Shown here piece by piece: positions 57,733 to 64,000 of a stretch of DNA of 64,000 bases. Source of the DNA: Massilia sp. YIM B02443 (lineage in GTDB: Bacteria; Pseudomonadota; Gammaproteobacteria; Burkholderiales; Burkholderiaceae_D); NCBI RefSeq assembly GCF_030411955.1, contig NZ_JASNRA010000021.1, positions 1-64,000 on the forward strand, read 5' to 3'. The notes beneath the pieces are model-generated. The model made no database searches. It was not told where the DNA came from and saw only the letters and a list, made by a program, of their open reading frames with translations. The number at the start of each line of letters is the position of its first letter. Positions within the stretch are counted from its first letter, which is position 1. Position numbers and translations under genes: made by a program.

Positions 57733-58145
57733 TGGGTGCACGTGCCCGCCTTGCGGTCGACCCAGCAGTCGGAACGCTTGGCCCAGTCGGCCGGAGCGCC
57801 GGTGGTGGCGCGGCGGCCGGCCTGGTCGATGGTGTAGACGAAGCTGGCGGCGGCAGCGCGGCCGGTGGCGACCAGGGTGTAGCCGGCGGCGTCGGCGTCC
57901 TTCAGCTCATAGGTGAAGTTGGTGGTGGGGGCCGGCACCTTGTCGAATTCTGCGTAGGAATGCGTGTTCGACCAGAATTGTTCCAGCTGCGGCTGGGTCG
58001 CGGCCAGCGTGCTGTGCGCTTCGGCCAGGCGGGTGCGCAGCACGTAGCTGCTGTAGGAAGGCAGCGCGACGGCAGTCAGGATGCCGACGATCGCCACCGC
58101 GAGCATGAGTTCGATGAGCGTGAAACCGGACTGGCGCTGCTGCAT
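57729..58145 (-). CDS. pilE: Type IV pilin PilE
   Basis: A 138-residue type IVa pilin-like protein. A 7-residue leader (MQQRQSG) precedes FTLIELMLAVAIVGILTAVA with Glu5 and the prepilin cleavage site. The C-terminal part has a cysteine pair (SDCWVDRKAGTC) forming the expected D-region disulfide loop. The ATG at 58145 follows AGGAG. It is the first gene of the pilE-fimT-pilV-pilW-pilX-pilY1 operon. By position and size it is probably a minor pilin rather than the bulk PilA subunit. Confidence 0.88.
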   Translation of the reverse strand: MQQRQSGFTLIELMLAVAIVGILTAVALPSYSSYVLRTRLAEAHSTLAATQPQLEQFWSNTHSYAEFDKVPAPTTNFTYELKDADAAGYTLVATGRAAAASFVYTIDQAGRRATTGAPADWAKRSDCWVDRKAGTCTQ

Positions 58146-58192
58146 GGGATTCTCCTGGGGGCGGATACCGCCAATAAATGTTTCCACCAGGC

Positions 58193-58248
58193 ATAATAAT
58201 CGAGGAAGCTGTCAGTTCCCTGAAGAAAGGCTGACAAATTCCTGACAG
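58193..58248 (-). promoter_or_regulatory. Pilus-operon promoter region with TGACA boxes
   Basis: On the - strand a strong TATTAT -10 candidate (58193-58198) lacks a -35 hexamer. Upstream are three TGACA/TGTCA boxes: CTGTCAG at 58209-58215 and CTGACA at 58231-58236 and 58242-58247 (+ strand). The latter two form a direct repeat with an 11-bp period, the form used by OmpR-type regulators; the outer boxes are inverted. This suggests an activated promoter for pilE, perhaps controlled by the adjacent response regulator (59620-60303). Confidence 0.45.
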
Positions 58249-58303
58249 CAACGGATTTGCGACAGTGTTTGCGTGTTTGGCCGGCGCCGTTCTGGCAGGA
58301 TGA

Positions 58304-59623
58304 CTACGGCCGCGCCGGAAAGCGCACCGTGACCAGCGTGCCGCCCTCGGCAGCGTCGCCCAGCACCACCCGCGCGCCGTGGGCCAGCGCGATGTCGCGC
58401 ACGATCGCCAGCCCGAGACCGCTGCCACTGGTCTTGTCGTCCAGCCGCACATAGCGCTCGAACACGGCGGCGCGTCTTGCCGTCGGAATCCCTGGGCCGG
58501 AATCGGCCACCGTGAACAGCGTCTCCCGCCCTTCGCGCCTGCAGCCGACCGTCACCTGGCCGTCCGCCGGGGTGTAGCGGATCGCATTGTCGACCAGGTT
58601 GTCGATCAGGTCGCGCAGCTGGAAGGCGTCGCCCTCGACCGGGGCGCTATCCAGTTCGAAGCCAATGTCGATGTCTTTGCGCGCCGCCTTGTCGACGAAG
58701 AACTGCACCGATTCCTGCACCAGCAGCGCCAGGTCGAGCGCAGCTGGCGCGCCGGCCGGCCGCCCTTCGCGCGCACGGGCCAGCGCCAGCAGCTGGTTGA
58801 CCTGGCGGATCATGCGTTCGTTGGCCAAGCCCATCATGCCCAGCGCGCGCAGCGTGTCGGGGTCGGCGGCGTGGCGCCGGCCCAGCCATTCGAGCTGCAG
58901 CTGCATGCCGGCCAGCGGCGTGCGCAGCTGGTGCGCCATGTCGGCCAGGAAGTCGCGCTGGGCCCGGCTGCCGGCTTCCACCTTGTCGAGCAGCTCATTG
59001 AAACCGGTGACCACCGGCGCGATTTCGTACGGCACCTGTTCGGCCGGCAGCGGCGCCAGGTCGCCCGGGCCACGCGCGGCCAGCTCGGCGCGGATCCGGG
59101 CCAATGGGCGTAATCCATTACTGACGGACAGCCAGACCACGCCGACGAGGGTGATGGTGACCAGCGCCACCAGCACGGTCAGCGAGCGCACGATGGCGGC
59201 GCGCACCTCGAGTCGCTGGCGCAGCGTGCGCGCCACGCCCAGCTGGCGCGGTCCATCGGGAGTCGCGACCGCGCGCGCCGCCACCCGCACCGGTTCGCCG
59301 CCGATCTCGGCGTCGTAGGCGGCGCGGCCGGGCTGCAGTGGCGGAAAGGCGGGCGCGCCGGCCAGGTGGGCGCCGCCGCCGTCGCGCACCGCGAACCAGA
59401 TGCGGTCCTTGCCGCCGTTGTCGGCCAGCTGCGCCGGCAGCTGCGGCGCGGCGCCGCCGGCCAGCCGCGCCGCCAGGGCATCGGCGGTATCGGACAGGCC
59501 CTGGTCGAAAGCGACCTGGGCCGGGGTCCAGGCCAGGCCCACCACCAGCGCCGCCAGCACCAGGTTGACCAGCAGGATCGGGCCCAGCAGCCACTTGAGC
59601 AGCTGAATCCGGATACTGGTCAT
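58304..59623 (-). CDS. TctE/QseC-type sensor histidine kinase
   Basis: A 439-residue membrane histidine kinase. Transmembrane helix 1 is at about 9-31, a periplasmic loop (about 33-150) has a 2CSK/TctE-type look, helix 2 is at about 155-175, then HAMP. HisKA is FLADMAHQLRTPLAGMQLQ, with Gln after the phospho-His as in the TctE/QseC group. HATPase_c follows: NLVDNAIRYTP, DSGPGIP and SGLGLAIV. Its ATG overlaps the response-regulator stop by 4 nt. The cue is unknown; TctE relatives sense tricarboxylates. Confidence 0.9.
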   Translation of the reverse strand: MTSIRIQLLKWLLGPILLVNLVLAALVVGLAWTPAQVAFDQGLSDTADALAARLAGGAAPQLPAQLADNGGKDRIWFAVRDGGGAHLAGAPAFPPLQPGRAAYDAEIGGEPVRVAARAVATPDGPRQLGVARTLRQRLEVRAAIVRSLTVLVALVTITLVGVVWLSVSNGLRPLARIRAELAARGPGDLAPLPAEQVPYEIAPVVTGFNELLDKVEAGSRAQRDFLADMAHQLRTPLAGMQLQLEWLGRRHAADPDTLRALGMMGLANERMIRQVNQLLALARAREGRPAGAPAALDLALLVQESVQFFVDKAARKDIDIGFELDSAPVEGDAFQLRDLIDNLVDNAIRYTPADGQVTVGCRREGRETLFTVADSGPGIPTARRAAVFERYVRLDDKTSGSGLGLAIVRDIALAHGARVVLGDAAEGGTLVTVRFPARP

Positions 59624-60303
59624 CGAGCGGCAGCGGGGGCGGCTTCCAGCAGGTAGCCGAAACCGCGGATGGTGCGGATCGCCACCCCGGCGCCGTCGAT
59701 CTTCAGGCGCAGGCGCGACACATAGACTTCGACCGCGTTCGGCGTGACGTCGTCGCCCCAGGGCAGGATGGCGTCGATGATCTGCTGCTTGGACACCACG
59801 CGCCCGGCGTGCTGCAGCAGGTATTCGAGCACGCCCCACTCGCGCACCGACAATTCCACCGGACGCTCGCCGACACGGGCACGGCGGGTGGCGCTGTCCA
59901 GGCTGAGGCTGCCCAGCGCAAGGACGGTCGATGGCGGCGCGTGACGCCGCGCCAGGGCGCGGATGCGGGCGACGAGTTCGGCGGTGGCGAAGGGCTTGAC
60001 CAGGTAGTCGTCGGCGCCGGTTTCCAGGCCGCGCACGCGGTCTTCGACGGCGTCGCGGGCGGTCAGCAGCAGCACCGGGGTGGCGGCGCCGCGCGCGCGC
60101 AGGCGCCGTACCACTTCGAAGCCGTCGATGCCGGGCAGGCCGATGTCGAGCACGGCGACATCGATGCCGCCGGCCTGCAGGGCGGCGTCGGCAGCCAGGC
60201 CGTCGCGCACGGGCGTCACTTGCAGGTCCTGCGCCTGGAGCGCGCGCACCAGGCCGTCGGCCAGGACCGGATCGTCTTCAACCAGGAGTAACTGCAGGGC
60301 CAT
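59620..60303 (-). CDS. OmpR-family response regulator (TctD/QseB-like)
   Basis: A 227-residue regulator with a receiver domain (acidic pocket VEDDP, phospho-Asp53 in VLDIGLPGIDG, Lys about 102 in YLVKPFA) and a C-terminal winged helix (VELSVREWGVLEYLLQ, then VEVYVSRLRLKI and IRTIRGFGYLL). It is the cognate partner of the kinase with which it overlaps by 4 nt. It lies upstream of the kinase on the - strand, so one transcript serves both. The TGACA direct repeat 2 kb away, ahead of pilE, is a plausible target but unproven. Confidence 0.9.
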   Translation of the reverse strand: MALQLLLVEDDPVLADGLVRALQAQDLQVTPVRDGLAADAALQAGGIDVAVLDIGLPGIDGFEVVRRLRARGAATPVLLLTARDAVEDRVRGLETGADDYLVKPFATAELVARIRALARRHAPPSTVLALGSLSLDSATRRARVGERPVELSVREWGVLEYLLQHAGRVVSKQQIIDAILPWGDDVTPNAVEVYVSRLRLKIDGAGVAIRTIRGFGYLLEAAPAAAR

Positions 60304-60591
60304 GTATCAGTTTGCCAATCATTTCGCCAATCGTTCCGAATGTACTCGACGGCGAATTATGCGGCATTTTTGTTGTCAAACCTAACAAAAACCAGCCCGA
60401 AAACGGGGTTCTCTCCAGTAGGACTGCACTGACAAAACATCATGCATCGAGCCTACACGGGTGCAACCGCTAATCTTATGTGCGCCAACAGACGGTAGCT
60501 TTAAAGTACACACATCGCGATGAGGCAGCAAAAGACCTCAGGATCGCCCCGCAATAACCATAGACGAACGACAGACATAAGAGGACATAAG

Positions 60592-61395
60592 ATGAACAAC
60601 ACTCAATTTGGCGGCATGACCCAAAAAGCAAAAAACCAGATCCCTGCCACGAGTGAGGCAATGAAGTCCACGTCGCGTCCGGTCGTCAGCTACAGCGGCA
60701 CCCAGCAGAACGAACTGCTGGCCGCCCTTCCCCGCCTCGACCTCGAAGACATGTTCGACCACCTGGAACTGGTCCCGATGCCGTTCGGTAAAGAGTTGTT
60801 CGAGTATGGCAGCAAATTGGAATACGTGTATTTTCCGACCACCGCAATCGTGTCGCTGCTGTATGTGATGGAAGACGGCGCCACCACCGAGATCGCCGTG
60901 GTCGGCCACGAAGGCGCAGTCGGCGTGTCGCTGTTCATGGGCGAGCGCGCCACCTGCAGCGCCGTGGTGCAAAGCGCCGGCTACGGTTACCGCCTCAAGA
61001 CCCAGTACCTGCGTGACGCCTTCAACCGCGGCGGCGCCTTGCCGCAGCTCTTGATGCGCTACACCAACGCCCTGTTCGCCCAGATGGCCCAGAACGCCGT
61101 CGGCGGCCGCCACAGCTCGATCGAACAGAAACTGTGCCGCTGGCTGCTCGACCGCCTGGACCGCTCGGCCAGCAACGAACTGAAAGTGACCCAGGAACTG
61201 ATCTCGATCATGCTGGGCGTGCGCCGCGAAAGCATCACCGCCGCCGCCGGCAAGCTGCAGGACGAAGGCCTGATCCAGTACCGCCGCGGCAACATCACCG
61301 TGCTGGACCGTGCCGGCCTGGAAGAATACGCCGGCGAATGCTACAAGGTCGCCAAGTCGGAATACGACCGCCTGCTCATGGATGTGGCGCGCTAA
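60592..61395 (+). CDS. Crp/Fnr-family transcriptional regulator
   Basis: A 267-residue regulator with an N-terminal cyclic-nucleotide-binding-like beta-roll (about 65-165; MPFGKELFEYGSKLEYVYF, VVGHEGAVGVSLFMG) and a C-terminal HTH_Crp domain (about 195-245; VTQELISIMLGVRRESITA). No Fnr-type N-terminal cysteine cluster is seen, so oxygen sensing by iron-sulfur is unlikely. GAGGAC stands 8 nt before the ATG at 60592. The 288-bp upstream space (60304-60591) is comparatively AT-rich and has a GACATAAGAG direct repeat near the start codon. The gene converges with the kinase at 61396 with no gap between stops. Confidence 0.88.
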   Translation: MNNTQFGGMTQKAKNQIPATSEAMKSTSRPVVSYSGTQQNELLAALPRLDLEDMFDHLELVPMPFGKELFEYGSKLEYVYFPTTAIVSLLYVMEDGATTEIAVVGHEGAVGVSLFMGERATCSAVVQSAGYGYRLKTQYLRDAFNRGGALPQLLMRYTNALFAQMAQNAVGGRHSSIEQKLCRWLLDRLDRSASNELKVTQELISIMLGVRRESITAAAGKLQDEGLIQYRRGNITVLDRAGLEEYAGECYKVAKSEYDRLLMDVAR

Positions 61396-62940
61396 TCAAG
61401 ATTGCGTCACCGACTGGGTTCCTGGAAAAGCCGATTCATGTGAATCGGCTTTTTCATTTGGCGGCGGTGCCGGCAAGCCTGAAGCCGAAACCGACTGCGT
61501 TTCCTTCAGCAGACCGGCAGGCACGGCAAGGTTCTGCCCCATTTCTTCATTTCCGCCCGGCGCCGTCAATGGCAATGTGGCGCGCACGCAAGTTCCCACC
61601 CCATTCACGCCCGGCTCCACCACCAGGGTGCCGCCCAGCAGCAAGGCGCGCTCGCGCATGCCCAGCAGGCCATGCGATTTCGAGGTCTTCATCGCATCCG
61701 GCGCGATGCCGATGCCGTCGTCGGTAATCTCCAGGCCCCAGCCGTCCGGTTCGCGCGTCAGGTTGACGATGACGGTACGCGCCCTGGCATACTTGGCGAT
61801 ATTGTTCAGCGCTTCCTGGGTGATGCGGAACAGCGCAATGGCCTGCATCGGGCCGGCCCCGTCGGCTTCGGCCGCGATCAAGGGATCGACGTCCAGCGCC
61901 GTCACGCGCGCATAGTCGGCGCAATAGCTCTGCAGCGCGGCCGACAAGCCCATATTGTCGAGCAGGCTCGGGCGCAGGTTTTCGATAATACGGCGCTTCA
62001 GTTGCACCGTATCGACCAGGGTTCGACGCGCCCGGCCCAGCTTTGCGGCCAGTTCCGGATGGCTCGAACGCAATTGCTCGCTGACGGTGGTCATGTCCAT
62101 GCCGATCGCCGTCAGGTTGGCGCCCATCTCGTCGTGCAGTTCGCGCGCCAGGCGCGACTTCTCTTCTTCCTGGACCCGGATCAGGTGGCGCGACAGCACC
62201 GACAGCTGGGCGGTGCGCTCGGCAACGATGCATTCCAGGTCGTCGTTACTCTGCTGCAATGCGCGCTCTGCCCGCAGGCGGGCGCCGAAGGCGCGCTTGA
62301 CCAGGTTGTAGAACAACAGCAGCACCGCGATCGCGGCCGCATTGATGCTCAGTCCAAACAGCGCGGCGTGGCGGTACTGTTGATAAAAGGCGGCGGTGCG
62401 GGCGGCCAGCAGTTCGTTCTGCTCGCGCGTCATGATTACCACCTGCAGGCGGATCTCGTCCATCTGGGCGCGGTCGTCGGGAGAAGCGGCGATCGCCACG
62501 ATGTCGGACAGCCCGCCCTGGCGGAACACTTCGAGCTGCTGGTGCATCAGCCCCAGCTTTTTCTCGATCAGGGTACGCAGCTGGGCCAGGTTTTTGGTTT
62601 GCGAGGGATTGTCGGCCAGCAGCGTGCCAAGGGTACGCAGCTGGTTGTCGAACTGCTGCGGCGCTGCGCGCAATGGTCCCAGATAGACTTCTGAATTCGA
62701 CAGGAAATAGCCGCGCAAGCTGCTCTCGGCATCGGTCACCAGCAGGTTCAGGTACTGCAGTTCGTCCGATACCTGGGCGGTGCGCGTCTGCAAGGCATTG
62801 GCCGAACGCAAGTCGTCGAGGTTGCGCAGCAGGAACACGCCGTTCACGACCAGCAGGATCGCACAGGCCAGGCACAGCAGGGATTTATGGAGAGGGAGAT
62901 TGCGGACCGGCTTGTCGGCCGGAGCGGTTGAAAAGTACAT
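61396..62940 (-). CDS. NarX-type sensor histidine kinase with CHASE3-like domain
   Basis: A 514-residue membrane kinase. Helix 1 (about 20-38) precedes a CHASE3-like helical periplasmic domain (about 45-190; LNLLVTDAESSLRGYFLS). Helix 2 (about 195-213) leads to a coiled coil and HisKA_3, with phospho-His269 in RELHDEMGANLTAIG, then HATPase_c (ALNNIAKYA, DDGIGI, GLLGMRERALLLGG). Residues from about 466 to 514 are a low-complexity tail outside the kinase fold. That tail is encoded across the likely terminator of the convergent Crp/Fnr gene. The probable partner is the NarL-type regulator at 63141-63773. Confidence 0.9.
   Translation of the reverse strand: MYFSTAPADKPVRNLPLHKSLLCLACAILLVVNGVFLLRNLDDLRSANALQTRTAQVSDELQYLNLLVTDAESSLRGYFLSNSEVYLGPLRAAPQQFDNQLRTLGTLLADNPSQTKNLAQLRTLIEKKLGLMHQQLEVFRQGGLSDIVAIAASPDDRAQMDEIRLQVVIMTREQNELLAARTAAFYQQYRHAALFGLSINAAAIAVLLLFYNLVKRAFGARLRAERALQQSNDDLECIVAERTAQLSVLSRHLIRVQEEEKSRLARELHDEMGANLTAIGMDMTTVSEQLRSSHPELAAKLGRARRTLVDTVQLKRRIIENLRPSLLDNMGLSAALQSYCADYARVTALDVDPLIAAEADGAGPMQAIALFRITQEALNNIAKYARARTVIVNLTREPDGWGLEITDDGIGIAPDAMKTSKSHGLLGMRERALLLGGTLVVEPGVNGVGTCVRATLPLTAPGGNEEMGQNLAVPAGLLKETQSVSASGLPAPPPNEKADSHESAFPGTQSVTQS
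61426..61455 (+). terminator. Terminator of the Crp/Fnr gene, inside the kinase coding sequence
   Basis: A perfect 13-bp stem (AAAAGCCGATTCA / TGAATCGGCTTTT) on a 2-nt loop is followed by TTC. It lies 30 bp after the Crp/Fnr stop and within the antisense codons for the C-terminal tail of the kinase (reading ...NEKADSHESAF...). It should also function on the kinase strand, where its 3' end has AAAAG read as CTTTT. Confidence 0.75.
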
Positions 62941-63093
62941 CCTGACTTCCTTTCGCGCAACAGACGCCGTCCTTCATTATAGGTGTAAGGACGAATTGTT
63001 GCACCGCGAAATTCCCTCATGTAACTAACTGTTGCAATTGGGCTGCAAATGCGCAACGAAGCCAAGGGAAGTCTTGCGAAGACGGCATGCACA

Positions 63094-63120
63094 AACGAAA
63101 ACGCGCGCCGGCGCGCGCGT
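63094..63120 (-). terminator. Terminator of the NarL-type regulator gene
   Basis: A GC-only palindrome (63101-63120, stem about 9 bp) followed on the - strand by GTTTTCGTTT, 20 bp past the response-regulator stop. It separates the regulator from the downstream kinase, so the two are probably separate transcripts. Confidence 0.7.
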
Positions 63121-63140
63121 CGTCGACATGAAGTAGCCGG

Positions 63141-63773
63141 TCAATCCAGCAGGTTATTCTTCATGGCGTAATAGGTCAGATCCGAGTTCGACTGCAGTCC
63201 CATCTTTTCCATGATGCGGGTGCGGTAGGTCGACACGGTCTTGATCGACAGCGACAGCGCATTGCCGATATCCGACACGGTCGCTCCCTTTGCCAGGCGC
63301 AGGAACACCTGGAATTCGCGGTCCGACAGCTCGGTGTGCAGCGCCGTGTTCGGATCGCGGTCGAAGCTCTGCGCCAGCAGTTCGCCGACGGTGGACGAGA
63401 CGTAGCGGCGGCCCTGGTACACGGTGCGCACGGCCGTCTTGAGTTCGTCCGCTTCGCATTCCTTGTTCAGGTAGCCGTTGGCGCCCATCTTGAACAGGTT
63501 GAGCGCATACTGCTGCGCCGGGTAACCCGACAGGATCAGCACCGGCAGGTTCGGCTGGCCCTGGCGGATGGTGCGCAGGATGTCGATGCCGCTCTGGTCG
63601 GGCATCGCGATGTCGAGCAGCAGCACGTCGCAGATCTCGCGACGGGCGATGTCGAGGGCCTCGCGGCCGGTGGCGCCTTCGGCGACGACTTCGAAGTCGC
63701 CCGACGACGAGAAAATCTGTTTGAATCCTGCTCGAACTATCTGGTGATCGTCACAAATGGCAACGCGTATCAT
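63141..63773 (-). CDS. NarL/FixJ-family response regulator
   Basis: A 210-residue regulator of the UvrY/NarL type. The receiver has the acidic pair CDDH (residues 7-10), phospho-Asp54 in LLLDIAMPDQSG and Lys104 in YLNKECE. The C-terminal LuxR-type helix-turn-helix includes LSDREFQVFLRLAKGAT and IKTVSTYRTRIMEKMG. It probably receives phosphate from the kinase at 61396-62940. It is transcribed alone from its own promoter (63861-63888) and ends at its own terminator. Confidence 0.92.
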   Translation of the reverse strand: MIRVAICDDHQIVRAGFKQIFSSSGDFEVVAEGATGREALDIARREICDVLLLDIAMPDQSGIDILRTIRQGQPNLPVLILSGYPAQQYALNLFKMGANGYLNKECEADELKTAVRTVYQGRRYVSSTVGELLAQSFDRDPNTALHTELSDREFQVFLRLAKGATVSDIGNALSLSIKTVSTYRTRIMEKMGLQSNSDLTYYAMKNNLLD

Positions 63774-63860
63774 TGTCTTCCCTTAAATTTTCCTTGCGCA
63801 GGAAAGTGCCGGGTCCGATCTGCCCGGCTTGGCGTTGATTTCAGCACAAGCGCGGGTGAC

Positions 63861-63888
63861 ATTCTAACATTACCGGGCCAGCCTTCAA
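63861..63888 (-). promoter_or_regulatory. Promoter of the NarL-type regulator gene
   Basis: On the - strand TTGAAG (63883-63888) and TAGAAT (63861-63866) are spaced 16 bp apart, a good sigma70 match. This predicts an 80-nt leader before the ATG at 63773. The remaining sequence to the window end (63889-64000) holds no gene I can see. Confidence 0.5.
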
Positions 63889-64000
63889 CAGCAGCACGAA
63901 TGCTTGAGCAGAACCTCGGGTCAAAAGCGCTTTTTTCTTTCCTGTCGTCATCGCTACAGCGTCATGGCAGCACAAACAGCGACCTTCGAGCGGAGCGCCG

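Noticed and set aside
63922..63940. AAAAGCGCTTTTTT palindrome near the right edge considered as a terminator
   Set aside because: There is no loop and no supported upstream gene within the window that would need it.

Overview
The window is a GC-rich chromosomal segment from a Gram-negative bacterium, most likely a betaproteobacterium of the Oxalobacteraceae (Massilia-like). This is an inference from gene content and order: smc/zipA/ligA clustering, a DUF1631 protein, a tandem glycine riboswitch ahead of gcvTHP, a PilY1-type minor pilin operon, strong G/C preference at third codon positions, and many two-component systems. I saw no rRNA, tRNA, CRISPR array, transposase or prophage gene. The content is core and regulatory chromosome rather than a mobile island.

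Left part (1-17.5 kb). An aldo/keto reductase, a possible gene remnant, a DUF3592-like membrane protein, a GFA-family protein, a small membrane protein and a YjbQ-family protein come first. A complete four-gene polar amino acid ABC importer (binding protein, two permeases, ATPase) is transcribed leftward and faces a divergent exonuclease III gene. Next are a secreted LprI/MliC-like lysozyme-inhibitor fusion, a LysE-type exporter, a periplasmic GH31 glycosidase, a sialidase-fold lipoprotein, a phytoene-desaturase-like flavoprotein, a POT peptide transporter and a class I aminotransferase. The aminotransferase stop codon lies inside one arm of a REP-like inverted repeat.

Middle part (17.6-38.7 kb). 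An ExoD protein is followed by a compact three-gene signalling cassette: a small unknown protein, a double-domain KaiC-like ATPase and a hybrid histidine kinase. The ATPase appears to lack the KaiC phosphorylation residues. A DUF885 protein faces a leftward set made of galU, def and a beta-barrel protein joined by 4-nt overlaps. The chromosome-maintenance set smc, zipA, ligA follows, with a PAS hybrid kinase inserted between smc and zipA. DUF1631, a small repeat-built stress-type protein and a ClpP-fold peptidase end this section.

Right part (38.8-64 kb). A sigma70-like promoter, a tandem glycine riboswitch and gcvT-gcvH-gcvP form a textbook glycine-inducible glycine cleavage operon closed by a strong terminator. 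Next are an atypical methyl-accepting protein, an M48 peptidase, a DUF3108 protein and release factor 3. The leftward operon pilE-fimT-pilV-pilW-pilX-pilY1 encodes the minor pilins and tip adhesin of type IV pili, with 4-nt overlaps from pilE through pilX. A TctE/TctD-type two-component pair lies just upstream, with TGACA boxes in the spacer. A Crp/Fnr regulator, a NarX-type kinase and a NarL-type response regulator close the window. The Crp/Fnr gene and the kinase converge with no gap, and the regulator's probable terminator lies within the kinase coding sequence.

All functional calls rest on motifs and family recognition by eye; no database search was run.
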